Shown in pieces: positions 30,041 through 40,099 of a DNA stretch of 64,000 nucleotides. The DNA comes from Candidatus Bostrichicola ureolyticus. GTDB lineage: Bacteria; Bacteroidota; Bacteroidia; Flavobacteriales; Blattabacteriaceae. The position numbers were made by a program, and so were the translations under genes. Each line of letters begins with the position of its first letter. Position 1 is the first letter of the stretch. The DNA is taken from positions 1-64,000 of the forward strand of contig CP100319.1 in assembly GCA_029851125.1 (NCBI GenBank), read 5' to 3'. The notes below the pieces were generated by a model. That model saw only the letters and a list, made by a program, of their open reading frames with translations, did no database searches and was not told the DNA's origin.

Positions 30041-31492
30041 TTATTTAGTAGATTTACTATCTTCAAGTTTTATTCCTAATTCTTTTAATCCATTTCTTAT
30101 ATTATCTGATAATATCCAATTTTTTTCATTACGAGCTTTATTACGAATTTTTATTAGTAAGTTTATTAACTGTTTTGAAAACTCATTGTATTTTTGATTT
30201 TTTTCAATTTGTTCAAGTCCTAGAACTTCAAAAATAAAATTATGCATAGTATTTTTAAATAGTAAAAGATCATTTTTTCGTAATTTTATAACGCCTTTTT
30301 CAAGTAATTCTATATATTTATTTGCTTTAAATAAATGCGCAATTAACATTGGACTATTAAAATCGTCATCCATAGCTTTATGACATTCTTCTTTCCAAGC
30401 CAATACATCAAAAGTAGATACAACGTCTGCAGAAATATTATCTAATATTTTTAATTTTTTCATTAAACTAAAATATCCTCGTTCAGCCTCAATAAGTGCA
30501 TCATTAGAAATATTTATAACACTACGATAATGAGTTTTTAAAATAAAAAAACGTACTATACTAGGATGAAAAGGTTTTTCTAAAATAGTATTTTTACCAC
30601 TAAAAATATCTTTTGGTAATAATATATTCATAGTAGATTTACTCATTTTATAACCGTTTAATGTTAGCATATTAGTATGTATCCAAAAATTAATTGTTGT
30701 TTTGTTATTATAAATACCTTTAATTTGTGCTAATTCACATTCGTGATGTGGAAATTTTAAATCTATACCTCCACCGTGTATATCAAGTTTACCTAAATAT
30801 TTAATACTCATAGTTGAACATTCCAAATGCCAACTAGGAAATCCATTTCCCCAAGGAGATTTCCAATGCATTATATGGTTTATAGTAGCTTTTTTCCATA
30901 ATGCGAAATCTTTTGGATTACGTTTTTCTGTTTGTTTTTTTAAAGATCTACTTGATTCTATCAATTTATCAATTTTATGTTTGCTTAAAATTCCATAATC
31001 ATGATTTTTATTATAAGCTTCAATATTAAAATATACTGAACCGTTAACTTCATAAGCCAATCCTTTTTTTATTAATATTTTAATATTTTCAATTTGATCT
31101 ATTATATGACCTGTAGCTGTAGGTTCAATACTAGGTGGTAAAGTATTTAATAGATATAAAGTATGATGAAAGTCAATAGTATATTTTTGAACAATTTCCA
31201 TAGGTTCAAGTTTTTCAATTTTAGCCTTTTTGCAAATTTTATCTTCTCCTTCATCATTATCATTTTCTAAATGACCAACATCAGTTATATTACGTACATA
31301 ACGGACTTTATAACCCAAATATTTAAAATATCTAAATATTAAATCAAAATGTATAAAAGTTCTGCAATTTCCTAAATGTATTTTATTATAAACTGTTGGT
31401 CCACAAACATACATACCAACATATCCTTTAGTAATTGGATTAAATATTTCTTTTTTTCCTGTAATAGAATTATATATTTTTATATTAATCAT
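30041..31492 (-). CDS. cysS: Cysteinyl-tRNA synthetase
   Basis: Class I synthetase, 483 residues. The HIGH motif is HLGN at 39-42, the KMSKS motif is intact in YKMSKSTM (near residue 278), and zinc ligands are seen as Cys30, the Cys in LECSTM, and HHECE. The C-terminal DALR-type and anticodon-binding parts are complete. It is convergent with tatA, with a 16-base gap. Confidence 0.97.
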   Translation of the reverse strand: MINIKIYNSITGKKEIFNPITKGYVGMYVCGPTVYNKIHLGNCRTFIHFDLIFRYFKYLGYKVRYVRNITDVGHLENDNDEGEDKICKKAKIEKLEPMEIVQKYTIDFHHTLYLLNTLPPSIEPTATGHIIDQIENIKILIKKGLAYEVNGSVYFNIEAYNKNHDYGILSKHKIDKLIESSRSLKKQTEKRNPKDFALWKKATINHIMHWKSPWGNGFPSWHLECSTMSIKYLGKLDIHGGGIDLKFPHHECELAQIKGIYNNKTTINFWIHTNMLTLNGYKMSKSTMNILLPKDIFSGKNTILEKPFHPSIVRFFILKTHYRSVINISNDALIEAERGYFSLMKKLKILDNISADVVSTFDVLAWKEECHKAMDDDFNSPMLIAHLFKANKYIELLEKGVIKLRKNDLLLFKNTMHNFIFEVLGLEQIEKNQKYNEFSKQLINLLIKIRNKARNEKNWILSDNIRNGLKELGIKLEDSKSTK

Positions 31493-31578
31493 ATTAAAAT
31501 CATATTAAAAAAAAATGTCAATATGTAAAATTATTATTTATTTAAATTATATATTTAATTTTAATATATTTTTTATTT

Positions 31579-33048
31579 ATGGCACAATTAACTTCACGTA
31601 TAGAAGATTATTCTAAATGGTATAATGAAATTATAATTAAAGCTAATTTAGCAGAAACATCTAATGTACGTGGATGTATGATTATAAAACCCTATGGTTT
31701 TGCTATATGGGAAAAAATACAAAATATTTTAAATAAAAAAATTAAAAATACTGGACACGAGAATATTTATTTTCCATTATTTATTCCTAAATCTTTATTT
31801 TCAAAAGAAGCTTGTCACATTGATGGATTTTCACAAGAATGTGCTGTAGTTACCCATTATAGATTAAAAAAAACACATAATAATAATATTATTATAGATC
31901 CTAAATCTAAATTGGATGAAGAACTTATAGTAAGACCCACTTCTGAGACAATTATTTGGCATACTTATCGTCGTTGGATTAAATCATATAGAGATTTACC
32001 TATATTGATTAATCAATGGGCTAACATAATCCGTTGGGAAATGCACACTCGTTTATTTTTACGTACTTCAGAATGTCTTTGGCAAGAAGGTCATACTGCT
32101 CATATTAATAAAGAAGAAGCTATTTTTGAAGCTAAGCAAATGTTAAATATTTATACTAATTTTATGGAAAATTATATGGCTATACCTGTAATTCAAGGAG
32201 TAAAAACAGCTCTTGAAAGATTTGCTGGAGCTGAAGAAACTTATTGTATTGAAGCAATAATGCAAAATGGTAAGGCTCTTCAAATAGGAACTTCCCATTT
32301 TTTAGGACAAAATTTTTCTAAAGCTTTTAATGTAAAATTCACTAATAATAAAGGATATCAAGAATACGTATGGGGAACATCATGGGGAATATCTACTCGT
32401 CTAATAGGTGCATTAATAATGAGTCATTCAGATGATAAAGGTCTTGTATTACCTCCTAAATTAGCTCCTATGCAAACTGTTATAATTCCAATATTCAAAA
32501 ATGAAGAGCAACTTAAAAGAATTACTAAAATAGTGGGTACTATAAAAAAAACTCTTAAAGATAATAATATTAGTTTTAAATATGATGATAGAAATATTTA
32601 TACTCCAGGATGGAAATTTAATGAATATGAGTTAAAAGGTGTTCCTATACGTATTAATATTGGTATAAAAGACTTAGAAAAAGGAACAGTAGAAATTGTA
32701 AGACGTGATAATTTAAACAAACAATTTGTAAATTATAATTATTTAGGAAATATAATACCTGATTTATTAACAAAAATTCAAAAAAATCTTTTTAAAAAAG
32801 CTTTAGAACGTAGAAATAATTTTATTACAAAAGTTGATGATTATAATGAATTTAAAAAAATTTTAAACGAAAAAGGAGGCTTTATTTTGGCGCACTGGGA
32901 TGGTACATCGGAAACAGAAAAAAAAATCAAACTTGATACAAAAACAACTATTCGTTGTATTCCATTAAAAAAATCAAAAGAAAAAGGTAAATGTATTTAT
33001 TCAGGAAAACTTTCTAATCAACGTGTTTTTTTTGCTAAAGCATATTAA
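31579..33048 (+). CDS. proS: Prolyl-tRNA synthetase (archaeal/eukaryote-type)
   Basis: Class II synthetase, 489 residues, of the short form lacking the INS editing domain, which is usual in Bacteroidota. Motif 2 is in [21 protein letters not shown], motif 3 in [16 protein letters not shown], and the anticodon-binding and C-terminal zinc-like domains follow ([20 protein letters not shown]). The upstream 86 bases are AT-rich and hold no gene. Confidence 0.97.
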   Translation: MAQLTSRIEDYSKWYNEIIIKANLAETSNVRGCMIIKPYGFAIWEKIQNILNKKIKNTGHENIYFPLFIPKSLFSKEACHIDGFSQECAVVTHYRLKKTHNNNIIIDPKSKLDEELIVRPTSETIIWHTYRRWIKSYRDLPILINQWANIIRWEMHTRLFLRTSECLWQEGHTAHINKEEAIFEAKQMLNIYTNFMENYMAIPVIQGVKTALERFAGAEETYCIEAIMQNGKALQIGTSHFLGQNFSKAFNVKFTNNKGYQEYVWGTSWGISTRLIGALIMSHSDDKGLVLPPKLAPMQTVIIPIFKNEEQLKRITKIVGTIKKTLKDNNISFKYDDRNIYTPGWKFNEYELKGVPIRINIGIKDLEKGTVEIVRRDNLNKQFVNYNYLGNIIPDLLTKIQKNLFKKALERRNNFITKVDDYNEFKKILNEKGGFILAHWDGTSETEKKIKLDTKTTIRCIPLKKSKEKGKCIYSGKLSNQRVFFAKAY

Positions 33049-33079
33049 AAATAATATATATTAAAAAAAAATATTAAAT

Positions 33080-33280
33080 ATGAAATTAATTACTCTTGTA
33101 AAAGAAGGTGAATCTATTGATAAAGTATTAAAAAGATATAAAAAAAAATTTGATAAAGCACGTATTATGAAAGAATTACGTGAACGACAACAATATATTA
33201 AACCTTCTGAAATTAGGAGAAATAAAATTATAAAAGCTATATATAAAGAACGTATTAAAATAAATAAACATGATTTATGA
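33080..33280 (+). CDS. rpsU: 30S ribosomal protein S21
   Basis: 66-residue basic protein that contacts the 3' region of 16S rRNA on the platform. The conserved VKEGESIDKVLKRYKKKFDKA and RERQQYIKPSEIRR are present. It overlaps mnmE by 11 bases. In Bacteroidota S21 has been linked to how the anti-Shine-Dalgarno is held; its retention here, with an altered 16S tail, is noteworthy. Confidence 0.95.
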   Translation: MKLITLVKEGESIDKVLKRYKKKFDKARIMKELRERQQYIKPSEIRRNKIIKAIYKERIKINKHDL

Positions 33281-34637
33281 TGATACAATAGCTGCTATTG
33301 CTACACCTAATGGAGTGGGTGCTATTGCAGTAATTCGTATTTCTGGGTCTATTTCTATAGAAATTGTTGACAAATTATTTAAACCAATTAATAAAAATAA
33401 AAAATTAATAAATCAACCTTCATATACTATTCATTTAGGATGGTTATATCACCAAAATAAGATTTTAGATCAGGTTATAATTTCTTTATTCAAAGCTCCA
33501 AATTCATATACTGGAGAAGATATAGTAGAAATTTCTTGTCATGGTTCTCCATATATACAAAAAAGTATTTTACAAGCTCTTATTATAAATGGTATACGTT
33601 TAGCTCGTAAGGGGGAATTTACTATGCGTGCTTTTATTAATGGTAAAATTGACCTTTCACAAGTTGAAGCTTTAGCAAATCTTATATCTTCTAAATGTGA
33701 ATCCACTCATAATATAGCTATACAACATATTAAAAAAAGTTATATTACTGATATAAAGAATTTATATAAAAAAATTTTAAATTTTGCTTCATTAATTGAA
33801 TTAGAATTAGATTTTTCTGAAGAAAATTTTATCATTGTCAATAGGTTAGATCTTTATAAAACTTTATATAAAGTAGAAAATCTAATAAAAGATATGAGAA
33901 ATGCATTTAAATTAGGTAATGCCATTAAAGAAGGTATTTCTGTAGCAATAATAGGTAAACCTAATGTAGGAAAATCTACATTATTTAATGCATTAATAAA
34001 TGCAGATGAAGCTATAATATCAGAAGTAGAAGGAACTACACGAGATGCAATAGAACATAGTATTATTATAAATGGGTTATTATTTAGATTTATTGATACT
34101 GCAGGTATACATTATACAATTAATAATTTGGAAAATTTGGGAATTAAAAAAACTTTTGAAAAAATATTAGAATCACAAATAATATTATATTTATTAGACG
34201 TTCATTCTTTTGAAGAAAAAAAAATCAACGATATTATTTATTATTTTAATAAGCATTATCCATTTAAAAAAATATTAATTATTGTTAATAAATCAGACAT
34301 ATGTAATATTTCTTTAAAGACTACTGAATATTTGTTTTTATTATCTGCAAAATATGGAACAAATATAAAACAATTAATTAACGCTATTATCAATTTAGTT
34401 TATAATAAAATTGTTAAAGATGATTCAATTATTACTCAAAATATATATTTTGAATCTTTAAATGGAGCATTGAAATCTATAAATTATGTAAAAAATGGGT
34501 TAGATAAAAACTTATCTGAAGATCTATTAGCCATAGATATTCGACGTGTATTAAATTATTTAGAAAAAATTATTGGTAAAATAAATAGTAACGATATATT
34601 AGAAAATATTTTTTCTCGTTTTTGCATAGGTAAATGA
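33270..34637 (+). CDS. mnmE: tRNA modification GTPase MnmE
   Basis: GTPase that, with MnmG, installs the cmnm5 group at wobble U34. 455 residues. The N-terminal formyl-THF-binding domain (IATPNGVGAIAVIRISG), the G1 motif GKPNVGKS at 229-236, DTAGIH, NKSD and the invariant C-terminal FCIGK are all present. It overlaps rpsU by 11 bases and the following fabI by 4 (ATGA), so the three genes are likely one transcript. Confidence 0.97.
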   Translation: MIYDDTIAAIATPNGVGAIAVIRISGSISIEIVDKLFKPINKNKKLINQPSYTIHLGWLYHQNKILDQVIISLFKAPNSYTGEDIVEISCHGSPYIQKSILQALIINGIRLARKGEFTMRAFINGKIDLSQVEALANLISSKCESTHNIAIQHIKKSYITDIKNLYKKILNFASLIELELDFSEENFIIVNRLDLYKTLYKVENLIKDMRNAFKLGNAIKEGISVAIIGKPNVGKSTLFNALINADEAIISEVEGTTRDAIEHSIIINGLLFRFIDTAGIHYTINNLENLGIKKTFEKILESQIILYLLDVHSFEEKKINDIIYYFNKHYPFKKILIIVNKSDICNISLKTTEYLFLLSAKYGTNIKQLINAIINLVYNKIVKDDSIITQNIYFESLNGALKSINYVKNGLDKNLSEDLLAIDIRRVLNYLEKIIGKINSNDILENIFSRFCIGK

Positions 34638-35440
34638 AATTGTTACATAACAAAAAAGGTATTATATTTGGTGCTTTAAATGAAGAGTCTATAGCTTGGA
34701 AAGTTGCTGAACGTGCTTATGAAGAAGGAGCAGATATTGTATTAAGTAATACACCTATTGCTTTAAAAAAAGGTAATATTTACAAATTATCTAAAAATAC
34801 AAATTCTATAATCATTCCTGCAGATGCAACTTCTTTAAAAGATATTGAAAATCTTTTTAATAAAACAATTGAACATTTTAATGGAAAAATAGATTTTTTA
34901 CTCCATTCTATAGCAATGTCTATTAATATTCGAAAGGAACGTGCATATACAAATATTGATTATAATTGGTTACAAAAAAGTTGGGATATATCTGCAGTAT
35001 CTTTTCACAAAATTATGAAAATTGCATGGGATAAAGACGCTATTAATGAATGGGGGTCTATTATAGCTTTGACATTTATTGGATCTAAACGTATTTTTCA
35101 TGGTTATAATGATATGGCTGATCATAAAGCATATATTGAAAGTATTGCTCGTAGTTTTGGTTATTATTGGGGAAAAAAATGTAAAGTACGTGTAAATACA
35201 GTCTCACAATCACCAACTATAACTACAGCTGGTAAAGGTATTAAAAATTTTGATATTTTTTTACGTTATGCTAATGAATTATCTCCATTAGGAAATGCAT
35301 CATCTGAGGATTGTTCAAATTATATAATAACATTATTTTCGGATTTAACTAAAAAAGTTACTATGCAAAATTTATATCATGATGGAGGATTTTCTAATAC
35401 AGGAATTAGTGATTCTATTATGAATAGATTATTTAATTAA
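34634..35440 (+). CDS. fabI: Enoyl-[acyl-carrier-protein] reductase (NADH)
   Basis: Last step of each fatty-acid elongation cycle. 268 residues, SDR fold. The active-site pair Tyr158 and Lys165 is in HGYNDMADHKA, and RVNTVSQSPT with PLGNASSEDC and the C-terminal NLYHDGGFSNTG match flavobacterial FabI closely. It starts inside the mnmE stop (ATGA) and its end overlaps the convergent lysS by 8 bases. Its presence implies fatty-acid synthesis, which needs active ACP and hence the phosphopantetheinyl transferase at 21640. Confidence 0.95.
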   Translation: MKLLHNKKGIIFGALNEESIAWKVAERAYEEGADIVLSNTPIALKKGNIYKLSKNTNSIIIPADATSLKDIENLFNKTIEHFNGKIDFLLHSIAMSINIRKERAYTNIDYNWLQKSWDISAVSFHKIMKIAWDKDAINEWGSIIALTFIGSKRIFHGYNDMADHKAYIESIARSFGYYWGKKCKVRVNTVSQSPTITTAGKGIKNFDIFLRYANELSPLGNASSEDCSNYIITLFSDLTKKVTMQNLYHDGGFSNTGISDSIMNRLFN

Positions 35441-36905
35441 ATTTTTCTGGTTTCATTTGAGGAAATAATAATACTTCTTGAATAGAATTTTGCTTAGTAA
35501 GTAACATAACCAACCTATCAATACCTATGCCTATACCTGCTGTAGGTGGCATACCAAATTCTAATGAACGTATAAAATCATAATCTATATTAGATTCATT
35601 TTTATTGTAGATTTTAATCTGTTGTTTAAAACGTTCAAGTTGATCAATAGGATCATTAAGTTCAGAATAAGCATTAGCTATTTCTTGACCATTTATAATA
35701 AGTTCAAATCGTTCCGTCAAACATTTATTGTTACGATGTTTTTTAGTTAATGGACTCATTTCAATTGGATAATCAATAATGAAAGTAGGTTGTATGTAAT
35801 GTTTTTCACATTTTTCACTGAAAATTTCATCTATAAGTTTACCTTTATCCATATTAGGTGTAATATCAATACCTAATTTTTTGCAATTTTTTAGCAAAGT
35901 TTCTTTATCCATTTGACTTATATCTAAATCAGTATGTTGTTGTATTGCTTCAAGTATAGGTATACGAACAAAAGGAGCTTTAAAATTAATAATATTATTA
36001 TTAATTTTTATTTTATTACTTTTTATTATAGATAAAAACATATTTTCTATCATAGATTCTATAAAATCCATCATCCAATAATAGTCTTTATATGCTACAT
36101 ATAGTTCTAAAATAGTAAATTCAGGATTATGTATACGGTCCATCCCTTCATTTCTGAAATCCTTAGCAAATTCATAAACACCTTTAAAACCACCAACAAT
36201 TAATCTTTTTAAATATAATTCATTAGCAATTCGTAGATAAAGTGGAATATTTAACGCATTATGGTAAGTTACAAATGGTTTTGCAATAGCTCCGCCAGGA
36301 ATAGTCTGTAAAATAGGAGTTTCTACTTCAAGATATCCTTTTTTATTAAAATATTGTCTAATAAATTGAATAGTTTGATTACGTTTAATAAAAATATCTT
36401 TAATATGTTTATTAACTATCAGATCAACATATCTCATACGATAACGTTGTTCAGTATCAGAAAAATTATAATGTCTTTTTCCACTAGAATCAATTTTAAC
36501 TTGTGGAATAGGACGTAAAGATTTAGAAAGTAAACATAATTCTTTTACATAAATAGTTATTTCTCCTAGTTTAGTTTTAAAAATAAAACCTTTTACACCA
36601 ATAATATCTCCAATATCTAGAAGTTTTTTAAATATATTATATTGTGATATCTCATCTCTAATAACATAAATTTGTATACGTACGCTGCTATCATCTTGTA
36701 TATCTGCAAAAAAAGTTTTTCCCATTATTCGCATACTCATTAATCTGCCAGCAATACTTATTTGTTGGCCTTCTTCATAATTTTCCAAAATTTCTTTAAT
36801 TGTAATATTTACAGGATAAGTTGCTGAAGGATAAGGGTCTATTCCCAATAATAATAATTTTTTAAGTTTATTTCTGCGTATAATTTCTTGATCTGATAAT
36901 TGCAT
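35433..36905 (-). CDS. lysS: Lysyl-tRNA synthetase (class II)
   Basis: 490 residues. The N-terminal OB-fold anticodon domain (ISIAGRLMSMRIMGKTFFADIQ) is followed by the class II core with motif 2 in FRNEGMDRIHNPEFT and motif 3 in GIGIGIDRLVMLL. Shorter than free-living Bacteroidota forms, which often carry a C-terminal extension (from memory). Divergent from lipB with a 32-base space. Confidence 0.97.
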   Translation of the reverse strand: MQLSDQEIIRRNKLKKLLLLGIDPYPSATYPVNITIKEILENYEEGQQISIAGRLMSMRIMGKTFFADIQDDSSVRIQIYVIRDEISQYNIFKKLLDIGDIIGVKGFIFKTKLGEITIYVKELCLLSKSLRPIPQVKIDSSGKRHYNFSDTEQRYRMRYVDLIVNKHIKDIFIKRNQTIQFIRQYFNKKGYLEVETPILQTIPGGAIAKPFVTYHNALNIPLYLRIANELYLKRLIVGGFKGVYEFAKDFRNEGMDRIHNPEFTILELYVAYKDYYWMMDFIESMIENMFLSIIKSNKIKINNNIINFKAPFVRIPILEAIQQHTDLDISQMDKETLLKNCKKLGIDITPNMDKGKLIDEIFSEKCEKHYIQPTFIIDYPIEMSPLTKKHRNNKCLTERFELIINGQEIANAYSELNDPIDQLERFKQQIKIYNKNESNIDYDFIRSLEFGMPPTAGIGIGIDRLVMLLTKQNSIQEVLLFPQMKPEKFN

Positions 36906-36937
36906 TATTTATTTTTAAAACAAATTTAATATTAAAT

Positions 36938-37630
36938 ATGTTAAAAAAAGTTATCTTTTTTAAAGATTTAGGTCTTAAAGATTATTACGAATCATGGATA
37001 TATCAAAAAAAACTTTTTAAAAATATTATTAATCAAAAAATTAGTAAAAACATAATAAAAAATTATCTTTTATTTGTTGAACATCCCCATGTCTATACAT
37101 TAGGTAGAACTGGAAATTATAAACATTTATTATTGGATAAAAGTTTTTTAAAAAATTTAGGTGCTACTTTTTATAAAACTGATAGAGGAGGTGATATAAC
37201 ATATCATGGACCTGGTCAATTAGTAGGTTATCCTATTTTAGATATGGAAGTTTTTTTTAAAGATATTAATAAATATTTACGTTATCTTGAAGAAGTAATA
37301 ATACAGACTTTACGTATTTATGGTATAAAAGGTTTATGTTCAAAAGGAGAAACAGGAGTTTGGTTGGATGTTGGAAAACCATATACACGTAAAATTTGCG
37401 CAATTGGAATTCGTATTAATCGTTGGGTAACTATGCATGGTTTTGCTTTAAATATAAATACAGATTTACGATATTTTAATTATATAGTTCCTTGTGGAAT
37501 TCATGATAAATCAGTAACTTCATTAGCAAATGAATTACATTGTAATATAGATATGGATGATGTTAAAAACGAAGTAAAAAAAGCTTTTCAAAAAGTTTTT
37601 AACGTAAAATTAATTAATATTAGAAATTAA
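36938..37630 (+). CDS. lipB: Lipoyl(octanoyl) transferase
   Basis: Transfers octanoyl from ACP to the lipoyl domains of 2-oxoacid dehydrogenases. 230 residues. The signature RGGDITYHGPGQ is at 83-94, catalytic Lys152 in RKICAIGIR and Cys186 in VPCGI. Lpd at 41617 is the downstream partner. Its last 21 bases overlap the 3' end of the convergent hisS. Confidence 0.96.
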   Translation: MLKKVIFFKDLGLKDYYESWIYQKKLFKNIINQKISKNIIKNYLLFVEHPHVYTLGRTGNYKHLLLDKSFLKNLGATFYKTDRGGDITYHGPGQLVGYPILDMEVFFKDINKYLRYLEEVIIQTLRIYGIKGLCSKGETGVWLDVGKPYTRKICAIGIRINRWVTMHGFALNINTDLRYFNYIVPCGIHDKSVTSLANELHCNIDMDDVKNEVKKAFQKVFNVKLINIRN

Positions 37631-38968
37631 TGTTTCGATATTATCATATTCATTTTCAGTACCTAAAATCATATTTTTTATTAAAATTTTATTTCTTTCA
37701 ATTTCTTTTTTTCCTATGCTTATTATAAATGGGATACGTTTTTTATTAGCATATTCTAATTGTTTTTTTATTTTAATAGGTTGTGGATATAATTCAGAAG
37801 ATATATTTTTTGATCTCAATATTTTAATTAATTTATAAGCGTATATAGCCTCTGAATTACCAAAATTTATAAATAAAATTTTGGTATAATATTTAATAAT
37901 GTTTTTAAATAATTTTAATTCTTGCATAAGAAGACATATTCTATCTAATCCAAAAGAAATACCTACTCCTGAAATATTCGTATTCAATCCGAATATATGT
38001 GGAAGTTTATCATAACGTCCTCCACCACCAATAGCAATAAAATCTTTATTTTTAGGCATAACTTCAAATACAATTCCAGTATAATAATTTAACCCCCTAA
38101 CTAAATTGAGATTAAATTCTAAACTTGCATTTAATCCAATTTGTTGTATTGTATTATAAATGAATTTAATATCTTTTATTCCATTTGTTCCTATATTAGA
38201 AAAGGTTAATTTTTTAGAAAAAAATTCTATTTTTTCTTTAAAAGTTCCTTTAAATAAAAAAAACGGTTCTATATATTTTATAATATTATGAGGAATACCT
38301 TTATCTAAAAGTTCTTTTTTTACTCCTTCTAATCCAATTTTATACCATTTATCTAAAGCTATAAAAATATTATTCCAATAATTATTATCTATGTTACATA
38401 TTTCTAATAATCCTGTAATAATTTCTTTGTGATTAATTATAATTAATATTGGTATATTTAATTTAGTAAATATTTCATCATAAAGTTGAATTAATTCTAT
38501 TTCTTGCCATAAATATTTAGATCCTATAATATCTGCATCACATTGGTAAAATTCTCTAAAACGACCTTTTTGAGGTTTATCTGCTCTCCATACAGGTTGG
38601 ATTTGATATCTTTTAAAAGGAAATATTATATCATGTTTATTCATAACTACATATCTAACAAAAGGTACAGTTAAATCATATCGTAGTCCTTTGTTAGATA
38701 TAGCTGATAAAATATTTTTATAGTTATTTTCTTGAAATAAAGATTTATTACCCTTAATAAAGTCACCAGAATTTATAATTTTGAATATTAATTTTTCTCC
38801 TTCTTCTCCATATTTTTTTGTAAGAGTTGATATATTTTCAATTGCAGGTGTTTCTAGAGGATCAAAACCAAAATATTCAAAATTTTTTCTTATTATATCT
38901 ATAATATAATTTCGTTGATTAATCTTTTCTGATGAAAAATCATGCATTCCTCTAGGAAGTGTATACAT
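37610..38968 (-). CDS. hisS: Histidyl-tRNA synthetase
   Basis: Class II synthetase, 452 residues. It starts MYTLPRGMHDFSSEKINQR; motif 2 region RADKPQKGRFREFYQCDADI and the His-specific LVRGLNYYTGIVFEV and GGGRYDKL are intact, with a C-terminal anticodon-binding domain. The final 7 codons are read from DNA that also encodes the end of lipB. Confidence 0.97.
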   Translation of the reverse strand: MYTLPRGMHDFSSEKINQRNYIIDIIRKNFEYFGFDPLETPAIENISTLTKKYGEEGEKLIFKIINSGDFIKGNKSLFQENNYKNILSAISNKGLRYDLTVPFVRYVVMNKHDIIFPFKRYQIQPVWRADKPQKGRFREFYQCDADIIGSKYLWQEIELIQLYDEIFTKLNIPILIIINHKEIITGLLEICNIDNNYWNNIFIALDKWYKIGLEGVKKELLDKGIPHNIIKYIEPFFLFKGTFKEKIEFFSKKLTFSNIGTNGIKDIKFIYNTIQQIGLNASLEFNLNLVRGLNYYTGIVFEVMPKNKDFIAIGGGGRYDKLPHIFGLNTNISGVGISFGLDRICLLMQELKLFKNIIKYYTKILFINFGNSEAIYAYKLIKILRSKNISSELYPQPIKIKKQLEYANKKRIPFIISIGKKEIERNKILIKNMILGTENEYDNIETLISNIN

Positions 38969-38971
38969 AAA

Positions 38972-39100
38972 TTATTTATTAAAATATTTATAATATATAA
39001 TACAAAAAGGTATTATTAATATAAATAATATTAAAGACCAAAAACCTGATAGAACTAGAAAGAAAAAGAATAAAAAACCTAAAAATTGTATTATTGTCAT
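38972..39100 (-). CDS. Possible small membrane protein (42 residues)
   Basis: A 43-codon frame on the minus strand in the gap between hisS and fumC. The translation starts MTIIQFLGFLFFFF and ends in YYKYFNK; nearly all of it is one or two hydrophobic segments with a short basic tail. I do not recognise the family, and AT-rich DNA readily gives such frames. It lies just upstream of hisS on the same strand, which makes co-transcription possible. Confidence 0.35.
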   Translation of the reverse strand: MTIIQFLGFLFFFFLVLSGFWSLILFILIIPFCIIYYKYFNK

Positions 39101-39127
39101 GTTAATTTTTTTATTTTATTTTAATTT

Positions 39128-40099
39128 ATGATAAAATATAGAATTGAAAAAGATTCACTCGGTGAAGTATTAGTTCCATCAGAAAAGTATTGGGGTGCAC
39201 AAACTGAACGTTCACGAAATAATTTTAAAATAGGTCCTTATATACCTTTAGAAATTATTAAAGCATTAGCTTATGTTAAAAAAGCTGTAGCTAATACAAA
39301 TTATAAATTGAATGTTCTTTCTAAGAAGAAGAAAAATTTAATTAGTAAAGTATGTGATGAAATTATTGAAGGAAAACTTGATGATCAATTTCCTTTAGTT
39401 ATATGGCAAACAGAAACTAATTCCAATATGAATATAAATGAAGTAATAGCTAATAGAGCACAGATATTAGATGGTAAAAAATTAGTAGATAGTAAACTTA
39501 TTCTTAATCCTAATAATGATGTAAATAAATCTCAATCATCTAACGATATTTATTCTACGGCAATGAATATTGCTTCATATAAAAAATTAATAGAAGTTAG
39601 TATTCCTTGTTTAGAAAAATTACGTAATATTCTTAAACAAAAATCTGTTTCATTTAGAAATAAAAAACATGTTACATTGGCACAAGAATTTTCAGGATAT
39701 GTTTCTCAATTAGATCATGGGTTAAAAGCACTTGAAAATACTTTAGAACATTTATCAGAATTAGTTATTGGAAAAAAAGTAGTTGAATATATTATAAAAT
39801 ATACAGGATTACCTTTAAAAACTTCAGAAAATAATGATGCTTCTTTAGTATGCTCGCATGCAGCTTTAAAACAATTAGCTATTTCCTTAATAAAAATTGC
39901 TAATGATATAATAAAACACAAAGAACTTAATCAATCTATCACTATGATATGTACACAAATTATTAGTAATGATGTTACTATTTCATGGTCCTTGCACGTA
40001 TTTAAACCAGTAATAGTTTATAATTTTTTGCAATCTGCTAAATTAATAGGTGAGGCATGTATATCATTTGCTAATGATTCATTGAATCATTATATATAA
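39128..40099 (+). pseudogene. fumC: Class II fumarase remnant, in frame but without its catalytic segments
   Basis: 323 residues against about 465. The retained parts match FumC very well (KYWGAQTERSRNNFKIG, KVCDEI, GKLDDQFPLVIWQT, KSQSSND, QEFSGYV, GLKAL, NDI, LQSAKLIGEACISF). Four internal segments are missing without loss of frame: GSGTQ after WQT (near residue 95), the GRTHxxDAxP region before LAQEFSGY (near 180), the GGTAVGTG region (near 216) and the long loop with the GSSxMPxKxN signature (near 263). The C-terminal domain is also gone. Residues equivalent to the catalytic His188 and Ser318 of the E. coli enzyme are thus absent, so it cannot be an active fumarase. Its 3' end overlaps obg by 21 bases. 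Confidence 0.88.
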
